From Porphyromonas pogonae (lineage in GTDB: Bacteria; Bacteroidota; Bacteroidia; Bacteroidales; Porphyromonadaceae), in NCBI RefSeq assembly GCF_036320655.1, contig NZ_CP143258.1:1178001-1242000 (forward strand): 64,000 nucleotides of DNA. The letters run 5' to 3'. Below are positions 47,995-57,414 of the stretch, in pieces. Position 1 is the stretch's first letter; each line of letters starts with the position of its first letter. The notes under the pieces were generated by a model that saw only the letters and a list, made by a program, of their open reading frames with translations, was not told where the DNA came from and made no database searches. Made by a program: the position numbers and the translations under genes.

Positions 47995-48888
47995 ATGAAA
48001 ACAATCAACCAACTTCATTCGGAATATTTTCCTTCTTTAGCTCAACTATATCCTGAGCAGGAGGCTAGAGCTATGGAGAGGGCAGTGCTTCAGGAAGTAC
48101 TGCACCTTACACCTACACAGCTACTGCTTCTTGACAAAGATACTATTTTAGCTGTAGCAGAGGAGAATTTGTTTAGAAATTATATGCAAAGGCTTCTTGA
48201 CGGAGAGCCGTTACAATATATTACCGGTAAGATATTCTTTATGGGTATGGAGTTGGACGTTGCACCGGGAGTCCTTATACCCCGTCCCGAAACGGAAGAG
48301 ATGGTTTACCTGATCAGTCAAACAGATTATAAGTCCAATTTGCGTATTTTGGATATTGGCACAGGAAGCGGATGCATTGCTTGTGCTTTGGCAAAAGAAT
48401 TAACATCTCCTGAAAAGGTCTATGGACTTGAGATATCTCCTGAAGCGATCTCGGTAGCTCGACACAATTTCGATAAGGTCGCATCTGATTTTGCTGTAAC
48501 GGCACCAGAAGTTCTGGAAGGTAGTTTGTTCGATTTTCCTCAAAAATTCTCTGCTATGCTTCCCTTTAATCTTATTGTGAGCAATCCTCCTTATATTATG
48601 CCTTCAGAGAGTAATATCATGGAGAGTCATGTCTTGGAGCATGAACCTCATATCGCTTTATTTGCTCCGCAAGATGATCCTCTTGTTTTTTACAAAGGCA
48701 TTGCTGGTTTGATCCCGGCGGGATTTCTTGCTCCGGCAGGCGAGGTGTGGGTAGAGATTAACGCTCTTCTTGCTGAAGATACTTTACAAGCAATGAAAGA
48801 TATCATCGGAGAGAGCCATACTTTTAGTCTTATTAAGGATTTATCCCGTAAGGATCGCTTTATCCACATCAAATCGGAGTTGTCATGA
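47995..48888 (+). CDS. prmC: Release factor glutamine methyltransferase
   Basis: 297-residue methyltransferase that modifies the GGQ glutamine of release factors RF1 and RF2. It has the RIxEGxPxQYI-like helix as LLDGEPLQYITGK, the substrate-binding LIPRPETEEMVYL, the SAM motif LDIGTGSGCIA and the catalytic NPPYI. The start is ATG 47995; a TTG at 47986 is less likely. It is first of the prmC-recX-comF set, where stops and starts overlap. Confidence 0.94.
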   Translation: MKTINQLHSEYFPSLAQLYPEQEARAMERAVLQEVLHLTPTQLLLLDKDTILAVAEENLFRNYMQRLLDGEPLQYITGKIFFMGMELDVAPGVLIPRPETEEMVYLISQTDYKSNLRILDIGTGSGCIACALAKELTSPEKVYGLEISPEAISVARHNFDKVASDFAVTAPEVLEGSLFDFPQKFSAMLPFNLIVSNPPYIMPSESNIMESHVLEHEPHIALFAPQDDPLVFYKGIAGLIPAGFLAPAGEVWVEINALLAEDTLQAMKDIIGESHTFSLIKDLSRKDRFIHIKSELS

Positions 48889-49361
48889 TAGATGAAAGTA
48901 GAGCCTTATACCTGACAGCCTCCTATTGTTCGCAAGGTGAACGTTGCTTATCTGAGGTTAAAGCCAAGCTGGACAAACTAGGTGTTGACGAAGAGGTAAA
49001 AGGTAGGATCATTGATCGGTTGATGGATGAAAAATTTGTTGACGAAGAGCGTTATGCCTGCGCTTTCACCCGGGATAAGCATTTGTTCAACGGCTGGGGG
49101 AAAATACGCATTAAAAGCGAGCTCCGACGCAAAGGAATCAGTGATGACAAGATTTCTTACGCTTGGGGTGTTTTATCAGAGGAAAATGATATAAATAGCA
49201 AGCTTCCAGATCTTTTGTCTAAGAAAAATCTTTCGATCAAGGATGATGACCCATACAAAAGGTATCGTAAGCTCATGCAGTTTGCAATTTACAGAGGTTA
49301 TCAATACGAAGAGATCAAAAGGGAAATAGAAAAACTCCTTCATACTGATTTTGAAGAATGA
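48885..49361 (+). CDS. recX: RecX-family regulatory protein
   Basis: 158-residue helical RecX-like protein, which dampens RecA filament growth. The three-helix repeat pattern is visible in RSYLTA-type first helix (ALYLTASYCSQGERCLSEV), IDRLMDEKFVDEERYACAF (second), and KIRIKSELRRKGISDDKI (third). It overlaps prmC and comF by 4 bp each, so it is translationally coupled. recA is not in the window. Confidence 0.88.
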   Translation: MIDESRALYLTASYCSQGERCLSEVKAKLDKLGVDEEVKGRIIDRLMDEKFVDEERYACAFTRDKHLFNGWGKIRIKSELRRKGISDDKISYAWGVLSEENDINSKLPDLLSKKNLSIKDDDPYKRYRKLMQFAIYRGYQYEEIKREIEKLLHTDFEE

Positions 49362-50077
49362 AACACCTGCCGACCTTAAATCATACAGCCAAACTTTGTT
49401 TCAAGGCATTTTTAGACCTTATATATCCACGCTATTGCCCTGTATGCGGGCACAAACTTCCTGCCAGTATTTCCGGGATATGCATTTTGTGTATGCTCAA
49501 ACTTGAGGAGTATATTGAGCCCATGGAAAAAGGGTTGGAGCGTCTTGTCGGATCTCCTTTTGTAAATAATTTATATGCTTTATACACTTTCAAAAAAGAG
49601 AATGACGTGCAGCGCATGGTGCATTCTCTCAAATACGGGCATAATTTAGAATGGGGATATGACGTCGGGCGTATGTTGGGGCGTATTATTCTTGAGAGAA
49701 GCATTACATATGATGCGATTATCCCTGTACCTATTGCTCCGGAGAGGTATAACCAAAGAGGATACAATCAATCGTTTGTCATAGCTCAAGGTATTGCTTC
49801 TATCCTAAATACTCCTATATATGACAAAGCATTCAGACGTAAACGATTCAGTCACTCCCAAACATTTAAGTCAAGAGAACAACGTGTTTCCAATGTAAAG
49901 AATGCTTTTCTCCCGGGAAAAGCTTGCGGTATGCTCCAAGATAAGAAACTATTACTTGTAGATGATGTACTCACCACCGGTGCCACCATGCTTTCTTTGT
50001 GCGATAGTATAGAAATATACGGCCCCCAATCCATGGATATAGCAGTTGTTGCAGTTACCTCCAATCTTTATTATTGA
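49358..50077 (+). CDS. comF: ComF-family phosphoribosyltransferase-like protein
   Basis: 239-residue ComF/GntX-type protein. The N-terminal four-Cys zinc site lies in YPRYCPVCGHKL and GICILCMLKL. The C-terminal phosphoribosyltransferase fold has IIPVPIAPERYNQRGYNQS and the PRPP loop LLVDDVLTTGATM. It is tied to DNA uptake or DNA processing in other bacteria; the reaction is unknown. Last of the overlapping prmC-recX-comF set. Confidence 0.92.
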   Translation: MKHLPTLNHTAKLCFKAFLDLIYPRYCPVCGHKLPASISGICILCMLKLEEYIEPMEKGLERLVGSPFVNNLYALYTFKKENDVQRMVHSLKYGHNLEWGYDVGRMLGRIILERSITYDAIIPVPIAPERYNQRGYNQSFVIAQGIASILNTPIYDKAFRRKRFSHSQTFKSREQRVSNVKNAFLPGKACGMLQDKKLLLVDDVLTTGATMLSLCDSIEIYGPQSMDIAVVAVTSNLYY

Positions 50078-50239
50078 GGGGCTATGGCGTTACTCTCAAA
50101 TCGCAATTATCTTGCCCTATAATGATTTTTCATATATAATTATTTATTTAGCTGATATTTATTCCTTATTTTAGCTCATTGTAAACGTCTATTATTACCA
50201 TTTTATTCATTTTTTGTCAAAGTTGATTGATAGGATATT

Positions 50240-51691
50240 ATGTTTTTCAGTAGCTTATCGCCGTGGTTTTTGGCATTATATGTTATCACTGTATTAGGAC
50301 TCATAGGGGTCGTTTTGAGCGAAAACAGGAATCCGCTCAAAGCCTCTGCATGGGTTCTGGTTATAGGTTTTGTACCTTTTCTCGGACTCATTATTTATTT
50401 GCTTTTCGGACAGGATCAGAGACGCAATCATATTATCAATAAAAGGGTATATCGCAGGCTTATGATCAAGCCTCAAATAGCATCTACCGTAGAGATTCCA
50501 AAACTAAACAAGGTCGAGAGTGTGAGCAGTTATTGGCAAAAACTAATTGACCTGATCAAATACAATAGCGAATTCCCCGTATTGCTTGCTGATAATATAA
50601 GGATATACTCATGGGGTACGGAGATGTTTACTGATTTGTTCAAAGATATTGAAAATGCCCACAGTCATATCCATATCGAATCTTATATCTTTGAAGATGA
50701 TGAGCTCACCAAACGTCTTAGTGATGTCCTTATTCGTAAAGTACAAGAAGGCGTTAGGGTACGTATTATCTTTGACCATGTAGGCTCTTGGCATGTTCCC
50801 AATAATTATTGGCGTTATCTCAAGAAAAACGGCATTCAGGTATATCCCTTTATGCCGGTGGCGTTTCCTTTCTTTACAAGTTCCGTCAATTATCGTAATC
50901 ACAGAAAAATCATTGTTATCGATGGCATTATAGGTTATGTGGGAGGCATGAACATTGCCCAAAGATATATCTCCGGAAATAAAATGGGAGTATGGAGAGA
51001 TTCTCATTTTCGTATCTCAGGTCCTGCCATAGCTGCTATGCAAACGACTTTTCTTATCGACTGGTATGTAGTATCTCGTAAGGTAGTGAGTGTAGACAAA
51101 TCATATCCTGAGAAATGGCAACTCCCCATAGAGGAAACTAATACTATAAAGATGCAATTTATTCCCGGAGGCCCCGTGGCAGAGTGGCGCTCTATCGCAC
51201 AAGTGATAACCAATGCCATAGCTCGAGCCAAAAAACGTATATATATCGAAACACCTTACTTCCTGCCTACAGAAAGCTTGAATAATGCAATTATCACAGC
51301 AGCTCTTGCAGGTGTGGATGTGCAACTCATTATTCCCAAAAATAGTGACACACCGGTGGCTCAGGTCGCGTCCAATTCTTATTTCGCAAGGCTTCTTACA
51401 GCCGGAGTAAAGATCAATCTGTATGAGGCAGGCTTTCTGCATTCCAAATTACTAATGGTCGATGGTGAAATTTCTTCTATCGGATCGGCCAATATGGATT
51501 TCAGGAGCCTTGAACATAACTTTGAGTTCAATGCCATTGTATATGACAAAGAGTTTACGCGTCGCATGGAAGAAGTTTTTTTGCAAGATCTCTCACATTG
51601 TCATACCCTTTCTCAGGAAGAATGGCTGGGGCGTTGTTGGATCCATCGAGCCAAAGAATCATTAGGCCGAATATTCTCGCCTCTCCTTTGA
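50240..51691 (+). CDS. cls: Cardiolipin synthase
   Basis: 483-residue phospholipase-D-superfamily enzyme that joins two phosphatidylglycerols, or PG and PE, into cardiolipin at the inner membrane. Two N-terminal membrane spans (about 7-27 and 36-58) are followed by two HKD motifs, NHRKIIVIDG near residue 219 and HSKLLMVDGEISSIGSANMD near 400. It is monocistronic; comF ends 162 bp upstream. The second MITE inserts 80 bp after its stop. Confidence 0.93.
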   Translation: MFFSSLSPWFLALYVITVLGLIGVVLSENRNPLKASAWVLVIGFVPFLGLIIYLLFGQDQRRNHIINKRVYRRLMIKPQIASTVEIPKLNKVESVSSYWQKLIDLIKYNSEFPVLLADNIRIYSWGTEMFTDLFKDIENAHSHIHIESYIFEDDELTKRLSDVLIRKVQEGVRVRIIFDHVGSWHVPNNYWRYLKKNGIQVYPFMPVAFPFFTSSVNYRNHRKIIVIDGIIGYVGGMNIAQRYISGNKMGVWRDSHFRISGPAIAAMQTTFLIDWYVVSRKVVSVDKSYPEKWQLPIEETNTIKMQFIPGGPVAEWRSIAQVITNAIARAKKRIYIETPYFLPTESLNNAIITAALAGVDVQLIIPKNSDTPVAQVASNSYFARLLTAGVKINLYEAGFLHSKLLMVDGEISSIGSANMDFRSLEHNFEFNAIVYDKEFTRRMEEVFLQDLSHCHTLSQEEWLGRCWIHRAKESLGRIFSPLL

Positions 51692-51771
51692 TTGCCTATG
51701 CTTTACTCTGATTTACTCAAGAGACTTGTTTGCTCATCTTATTGTGTTTAGATATTTAAAGTTCCATATTA

Positions 51772-51958
51772 GAGACCGTTGCATAGCAGGCCAATTGCTT
51801 CGTTGCTTGCGAGATTCGCGCTTGGTCATTTACCTGAAGTAAACTCCCTGTGCACTCACTCTTAGCGCCTTGCACTTTACCTTCTCTGCCCGGTCAAAGT
51901 GTCTTTTGTTGGCTTTGCCTCCAAAATCCACGAGACTGTTGACTTTTGCAACAGTCTC
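51772..51958. mobile_element. 187-bp MITE, copy 2, with 5-bp target duplication
   Basis: Same length and order as the copy at 12128-12314, differing at nine positions by my count. Ends are GAGACCGTTGCATAG and, reverse-complemented, GAGACTGTTGCAAAA. It is flanked by TATTA on both sides (51767-51771 and 51959-51963), a direct duplication that fits insertion by a transposase supplied in trans. The GAGAC(C/T)xTTGCA termini resemble IS5-group ends, which is only a hint. Confidence 0.92.
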
Positions 51959-51999
51959 TATTAAGTAAATTTCAAGTTTTTTCTAATACTGGGTCTTTT

Positions 52000-52871
52000 C
52001 CCCTCAGGGAATTCTGTTTTGTGTCTTTTACCTTAATTGTCCGGTTGTATGCCGACTCCCATAAAAGAAATTCCTGAAGGAGCTATATCCTTCTTGGTGC
52101 AAATGTTTATCATTAGGATATCTTTTATGAGAGGTATTACGATACCATTGCCGCTACTGCCTCCTGTAATACTCCCTATTAGACCTATAGGTCATAGGTG
52201 TTGTATACCGCTCTTCTTTCGACGCTCTATTTTGTGTTCCTTTTCCTGTATATCCCAGTCTATTAATTTATTGGAGATGATCAGCTCGTAATGTCTTTTC
52301 CCATTGAAAAATTTTATAACCATCTTCTTATCATCTTACTTTTCGTCAGCTCATAATTGTTGAATGCTTTGTAACACAACTATTGTGGGGGTAGATGAGG
52401 GCACATGTTGACCTAAAATACGAGTCCCGTATTCTATTACATCTATCCCGTAGGTTACTGTTACTTGTGTGCCTTTTACTGCCTTTTTTATAAAATCAAA
52501 ATACATATACCTTACCATCAAAAAATTTTGTTGTAAAAGAAGCCGGGATTATACGTTGATTATGAGGAAGGCTTATGTTGTCAAAAATACACATATAACC
52601 ATCCTTTACAGATGCCACTGTGCGTTCCAATAATCTGATATACTTATAATTGTCTTTAGCCTCGTATTTGAGGTATCATGGCCGTATAGAGACTATCCCA
52701 ATCAAACTGTAATTGGTCATAATATACGAAGTTGTTTTTGACAGCCTTCCACAATCGGGACAAGCCGTTTATTCTTTGCGTCGTTGCCAGGTCAACCTTT
52801 TCATCCTTGTTTGAGGTATTTAATGTAAGCATCATGCACAATAAGTCAACTATGCTAGTGTCTTTCTTCAT
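52000..52871 (-). pseudogene. Decayed S41-type peptidase
   Basis: The minus strand holds scattered pieces of an S41 peptidase in several frames. 52871-52656 reads MKKDTSIVDLL..., then GLSRLWKAVKNNF and FDWDSLYTAMIPQI before a stop. Next come, in shifted frames, YKYIRLLERTVASVKDGY, GIDVIEYGTRILGQHV, KFFNGKRHYELIIS and finally ITGGSSGNG with SGISFMGVGIQPDN. The order matches an intact S41 protein, but the central catalytic section is missing and at least four lesions break the frame. The MITE lies about 40 bp beyond its 3' end. Confidence 0.85.
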
Positions 52872-53158
52872 GATTTTCAGATGGCTATATTTAAAGAAAA
52901 AATGACGGTAATCAAAATAAACATATGTTTAGCAAGATGTAAAGTTGTAAGTTGTATATGTTGGGGTTAGTTTCAAAATGATGTTTTTAATCGTGTTCTG
53001 GGAGTTTAATTCATTGTTTGTTTATGCTTTCTTTTTGAGATGAATTTGTCTGATTTTGTTCTTTAAATGGTTGTTTTGTGTGGTTGTTTATTTCTTTTTG
53101 ATATTCAAGGCTAATCCTTAATACCCTTGGAAAAAGCGATTGCCTACTTCGACGTTTT

Positions 53159-53285
53159 TTTCTAACTACGTGATTCTATTTTCTTAGTTAGGTTTTATTA
53201 TTTTCCTAGTTACGTATTTGGGACTTCTTAGTTACAAAAATATTAAAACTTAGTTAGGAAAATAAGTTGCTCTAGTTAGAAAAAT
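53159..53285. repeat. 22-bp-period TA(AC/GT)TA array A2, six sites
   Basis: TAACTA at 53163, then TAGTTA at 53185, 53207, 53229, 53251 and 53273: six cores exactly 22 bp apart. The start (TTTTTTTCTAACTACG) and the last three units closely match array A1 (CTTAGTTACAAAAATAT, TTAGTTAGGAAAAT, TAGTTAGAAAAATAA). It lies downstream of cassette A2, which is read on the minus strand. Confidence 0.96.
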
Positions 53286-53300
53286 AAAGATAACAACCTG

Positions 53301-53345
53301 AAAATAAAAAATCCGTAAATAGCCCCTGTGGGTCTATCTACGGAT
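53301..53345 (-). terminator. Intrinsic terminator of cassette A2
   Basis: ATCCGTAAATAG pairs with CTATCTACGGAT at 53311-53345, with a T-rich run after it on the minus strand. It is the counterpart of the A1 terminator. Confidence 0.88.
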
Positions 53346-53404
53346 GATTCTCAATATCTTTTTGTGTCTTATTCATAATCTGACAAAATGATATTTAGAT
53401 TCCC

Positions 53405-53521
53405 TTATTTCGATTTGACAATATGTAACCTAATGTTCCGCCAAATCGTTTTATGATATTCCTGGAAACTGAGTGCTACTTGCACGTTATCGTAATAGTT
53501 ATTAGGCATATCGTTTTTCAT
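53405..53521 (-). CDS. Small cassette peptide A2 (38 residues)
   Basis: ATG at 53521, about 45 bp after the -7 element; TAA at 53405. The peptide is polar and starts MKNDMPNNYYDNVQVALS; it has no membrane span. It ends RNIRLHIVKSK, sharing LHIVK with the A1 peptide in the same frame. Otherwise the two differ. No homologue recognised; a small RNA is an alternative. Confidence 0.5.
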   Translation of the reverse strand: MKNDMPNNYYDNVQVALSFQEYHKTIWRNIRLHIVKSK

Positions 53522-53565
53522 CTTTTGTGATTAGTCTTTGTTGTATGGAGAGTAAATTTCCTTAC

Positions 53566-53597
53566 CAAAGATACAACATCTTACCCCCCTTTGTCAA
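53566..53597 (-). promoter_or_regulatory. Cassette promoter A2
   Basis: On the minus strand: CTTGACAAAGG with TTG at 53597-53595, 21 bases, then TATCTTTG at 53573-53566. It shares ATGTTG before the -7 element with A1. Confidence 0.85.
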
Positions 53598-53660
53598 GAG
53601 GCTGAGATAAGAAAAACCAATTGATCTGACTAATCCCTCTCTTTTTCTTCAACATTATCC

Positions 53661-54359
53661 TTAGATCATTTTTGCAATACCCAAAGTGAATATCATGTTA
53701 GCTTTGTCTGGTTTCAGGGATAGATGATCTCTTAGCTTTAGGCCATCTACTGACGAGCGGTAATATGCATTGTAGGGATTATAGTTTGAAATGCCTGCTC
53801 TCACAAAGGTTTTGATCAAGTAAAAAACACTTACCTTGCATTCCAGTGTAGGGTTGAACCCCGTGTACACCGTTTTGCCATGGTCGGTTATTTTCATTTC
53901 CCTAAAATTAGTCGTATTATAGGGTTGTTGTGGTTTTGTCATTTTTTCGACATGTAAGTGGTAAAGAGGTATAGGCGAAAACTTGAAATTGAAGTCTGCA
54001 ACAGCTCCTATCTTATACATTGCCGAAGTAGATAATTTGAGACCTATCAAGACTTGTATATCCTCGTCTTTCTCGTCTCCAATACGATACTCGATATTAG
54101 GATCATGCGGCGAGGTCATTTTAAAACTAAATTTAGTATAATTGAAGGTTGCTCCCACAGACAATCCCACATGAGGGTTGAGCCAGTGATTGTACTGTAA
54201 GAACCAATTTAGACTTGTATTCCCTTTTCTCCCGATATCTAAAACATTGCCATTGGCTTCTACTTCCGGTATGTTCTCTTGAGAATGAAGAGGTTTAATA
54301 GTGCCCCAGAGTAATAAGATGAGAACAAGTACAAATTGAGGATAACGGTGGAGTATAAT
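53661..54359 (-). CDS. Outer-membrane barrel protein, start codon unclear
   Basis: Exported beta-strand-rich protein of about 230 residues. A GTG at 54170 gives 169 residues, but the same frame stays open upstream and encodes a convincing signal peptide (YPQFVLVLILLLWGTIKP, then LHSQE) followed by GNTSLNWFLQYNHWLNPHVG. No ATG, GTG or TTG precedes that signal before the stop near 54405, so either a rare codon (ATT at 54359) starts it or the start was lost. The repeated amphipathic strands suggest an outer-membrane protein. Function unknown. Confidence 0.6.
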   Translation of the reverse strand: MILHRYPQFVLVLILLLWGTIKPLHSQENIPEVEANGNVLDIGRKGNTSLNWFLQYNHWLNPHVGLSVGATFNYTKFSFKMTSPHDPNIEYRIGDEKDEDIQVLIGLKLSTSAMYKIGAVADFNFKFSPIPLYHLHVEKMTKPQQPYNTTNFREMKITDHGKTVYTGFNPTLECKVSVFYLIKTFVRAGISNYNPYNAYYRSSVDGLKLRDHLSLKPDKANMIFTLGIAKMI

Positions 54360-55010
54360 CCTTTTACAAAAAAGTATTCTAAAATTGAAAAACTGTGCAA
54401 AAATAGATATTTATTTTTTGTACCGCATTGCCTTTGGGGGAGGAATTATCGTTTATAAGATTATGTTGATGCACCATGAAATATATCTCTTGTGGAGTAC
54501 GATAGATACGGATTTAGGCTATGTGCGATTATTTGAAAAATAAAGAATTTTGGAACCCTATGATGTGTATATCAGGTGTTCAAATTTATGATTTTATGTC
54601 ATTGCTCTATTGAAAAAATATTCTTTCCTTTACATAAATATCTCGTTCAGGTAGAACTTATATATTGTTTTATAAATGCAGTTAAGGTGTTAATAAACAA
54701 GTCTAAGTTATATTTCATAAGCCGTTTGTTTTTGCACTCTCGATAAAGATCATAACCAATCAGACACTTTCTATGAAGAAGGACTATGCAGGTGCCCCTA
54801 TTTTCATGTTTTTGGTTTCAAAGTGTGTCATATTATATCATGACGATATTATAATTATGGCTTATTTATAACGAAATATCCTTTTGCGACTTAATAACCC
54901 TTATTAATCCCAAGAGAACTATGATAATAGCTCAGAATGGATAAATTCTTCATATAACGATAAGACATGACATTCATAGTATCAAATAATTCATAAAAAA
55001 CAGAACCAAA
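54360..55010. other. Intergenic, no gene seen
   Basis: About 650 bp of AT-rich DNA between the minus-strand barrel gene and the plus-strand hydrolase. I see no array, hairpin of note or credible coding region. Confidence 0.5.
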
Positions 55011-55967
55011 ATGAAAAATCAACTTCGATCGCATTACAGGTGGATATTATCCCTTGTAATTGTAAGTTTTGCTTTTATTACGTCATTTCCTGCTTTGGCT
55101 CAGTCCATACAAAAAGAACAGCAAATACAATTTGTATCAGATGCACCTCTTAGGCTAATCAATATCGGCGATGCAGATTTGGCTGTTCGTTATCACAAGG
55201 GTGAGGGTATTCCTATAGTATTTGTACATGGCTCGTGGGATGACCATCATTCTTGGATTCCGGTAATAGAGCAGGTTTATTCACATGTCAAAAATCCTAT
55301 TATTGTTTATGATCGTCGTGGACATAGCGCATCTACCCCGGATATAAAACAGGGTAGTGTGTCGCAGGATGTAAATGATGTTTTATCTCTTATGAAAAGT
55401 TTAGATATAGAGCGAGCTCATTTTGTAGGACATTCTTATGGCGCGAATATTGTTATCCAACTTACGATTTCAAACCCTGAAAAGGTGCGGAGTGTAGTCT
55501 TATATGAACCTCCTGTTTTTGGGTTGCTAAAAGATAATGTAAACTATATGCCCGCCCTTAAGCGTGTAAAAGAAGCAATGACCAGTGCAAAGAAGATGCT
55601 GCAAAACGGCGATATAGAAAAAGGGACTATGGAATTTGTGGAAAAAGCAGCTTTTGGAGATGGGAGTTGGTACAAGGTTTTTGATGAAAGAGCCAGGTGC
55701 ACCATGACGGCAAATTATCGTACATGGTTGGATCAGTCTAATGATCCTGAAAGACTCAATATACATCCTGAAAAACTGAATATTTATAAAGAGAAGATAA
55801 CAGTAATTACAGGAGGTAATTCTCTCGAAGTCTATCCTGATGTCGTGAAAGAATTGAAAAGCAGAGTACCCGAAATTTCAGTTAAAGTAATCCCCGGAGC
55901 GGGGCATGGTGGATTGGTGTCTCATAGCCGACAAACTGCTAATGTTATTATAGAACATCTGAAATAA
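55011..55967 (+). CDS. Exported alpha/beta hydrolase
   Basis: 318-residue alpha/beta-hydrolase with a signal peptide (1-30, ending FPALA). The oxyanion segment FVHGSWDDHHSW is at 71-82, the nucleophile elbow GHSYGA has Ser142, an acidic residue follows around VITGGNSLEVYPD, and the catalytic His is in GAGHGGLV near 305. The substrate is unknown; the closest pattern is esterase/haloperoxidase-like. It is monocistronic. Confidence 0.88.
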   Translation: MKNQLRSHYRWILSLVIVSFAFITSFPALAQSIQKEQQIQFVSDAPLRLINIGDADLAVRYHKGEGIPIVFVHGSWDDHHSWIPVIEQVYSHVKNPIIVYDRRGHSASTPDIKQGSVSQDVNDVLSLMKSLDIERAHFVGHSYGANIVIQLTISNPEKVRSVVLYEPPVFGLLKDNVNYMPALKRVKEAMTSAKKMLQNGDIEKGTMEFVEKAAFGDGSWYKVFDERARCTMTANYRTWLDQSNDPERLNIHPEKLNIYKEKITVITGGNSLEVYPDVVKELKSRVPEISVKVIPGAGHGGLVSHSRQTANVIIEHLK

Positions 55968-56079
55968 ATGTGAGTTACGGCTTTTTTATAAGGTTTATAT
56001 CTACGTATCAAGGTAGATATATTACTGTACAAAGCGTCTTAAAGATGATGGGAGTAAACAGTATATTGATGCGTTATGT

Positions 56080-56087
56080 TATCTTTG
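56080..56087 (+). promoter_or_regulatory. -7 element before the carboxynorspermidine dehydrogenase gene
   Basis: TATCTTTG, 133 bp before the ATG at 56221. No TTG sits at the usual 19-21 bp upstream, so support is moderate. Confidence 0.45.
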
Positions 56088-56220
56088 TAGTAAAATAGTA
56101 AATTTGGCTATATGTGTATTGCTATGAACTATAGGGGGGCAATTCCTGATGTTAGATAGCGTATGCAGAAGTTGAAGCAAGGATGAATAACTTTTAATAA
56201 CAAATATATATTTATAAACT

Positions 56221-57414
56221 ATGGGAAGAGTTTTGATTATCGGTGCCGGGGGTGTAGGTACCGTTGTTGCGAAGAAAGTAGCTCAGAACGCTGATGTCTT
56301 TACAGATATCATGCTGGCAAGTCGCACTAAAAGTAAGTGCGATAAGATTGCGTCTGAAATCAAAAACGTCAAGGTGAAAACTGCACAAGTAGATGCTGAT
56401 AATGTGGCCGAATTGGTAGCTTTGATGAAAGACTTCCGCCCTGATTTGGTAATCAATGTAGCTTTGCCGTACCAAGATTTGACGATTATGGATGCTTGTC
56501 TTGAGGCCGGTGTAAATTATCTGGATACAGCCAACTATGAACCGCTTGATGAAGCAAAATACGAATATAGCTGGCAGTGGGCTTATCAGGATAAATTCCG
56601 TGAGGCAGGCCTTACCGCTATTCTCGGTTGCGGTTTCGATCCGGGAGTGACCAGCGTATTTACCGCTTACGCTGCAAAGCATCATTTTGATGAAATCCAC
56701 TACCTTGACATTGTTGATTGTAACGGTGGAGATCACCACAAAGCCTTTGCTACTAACTTCAATCCTGAGATCAATATCAGAGAGATTACTCAAAAGGGTA
56801 AATATTACGAAAATGGCAAGTGGGTTGAGACCGAACCTCAGGAAATCCATCAGCCTCTTACTTATCCCAATATAGGCTCACGCGAATCTTATCTTTTGTA
56901 TCATGAGGAGTTGGAGTCTTTGGTAAAGAATTTTCCGACAATCAAACGTGCACGTTTTTGGATGACCTTCGGACAAGAATATCTCACCCACTTGCGAGTA
57001 ATGCAGAATATAGGTATGACACGTATCGATCCTATCCTCTATAATGGTGTAGAGATTGTGCCCATACAGTTTCTCAAAGCAGTGTTGCCGGATCCTGGAA
57101 ATCTGGGAGAGAACTATACCGGTGAGACATCTATCGGGTGTCGTATCAAGGGTATTAAGGATGGTAAGGAGAAAACTTATTATATCTGGAACAATTGTAG
57201 TCACCAGGCTGCTTACAATGAGACTGGGGCTCAGGGCGTAAGCTATACTACCGGCGTACCCGCTACTGTGGGAGCTATGATGTTTATGAAAGGACTTTGG
57301 AAGAAGGCCGGTGTATTCAATGTGGAGGAATTCAACCCCGATCCTTTCCTTGAAGAATTGGGCAAGCAGGGATTACCTTGGCATGAGCAGACCAACGTTG
57401 ATTTGGAACTGTAA
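56221..57414 (+). CDS. Carboxynorspermidine (carboxyspermidine) dehydrogenase
   Basis: 397-residue saccharopine-dehydrogenase-like enzyme that reductively joins an aspartate-semialdehyde-derived unit to a diamine, giving carboxynorspermidine or carboxyspermidine. The Rossmann motif GAGGVGTVV is at residues 7-15, then DLVINVALPYQD, the central GCGFDPGVTSVF and the C-terminal TTGVPATVGAMM typical of the family. The decarboxylase gene nspC begins at the right edge of the window, 6.5 kb away. Whether it uses putrescine or diaminopropane is not readable. Confidence 0.9.
   Translation: MGRVLIIGAGGVGTVVAKKVAQNADVFTDIMLASRTKSKCDKIASEIKNVKVKTAQVDADNVAELVALMKDFRPDLVINVALPYQDLTIMDACLEAGVNYLDTANYEPLDEAKYEYSWQWAYQDKFREAGLTAILGCGFDPGVTSVFTAYAAKHHFDEIHYLDIVDCNGGDHHKAFATNFNPEINIREITQKGKYYENGKWVETEPQEIHQPLTYPNIGSRESYLLYHEELESLVKNFPTIKRARFWMTFGQEYLTHLRVMQNIGMTRIDPILYNGVEIVPIQFLKAVLPDPGNLGENYTGETSIGCRIKGIKDGKEKTYYIWNNCSHQAAYNETGAQGVSYTTGVPATVGAMMFMKGLWKKAGVFNVEEFNPDPFLEELGKQGLPWHEQTNVDLEL

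Noticed and set aside
52037-52291. 84-codon plus-strand ORF
   Set aside because: It is the antisense of the S41 pseudogene fragments, which explain the region better.
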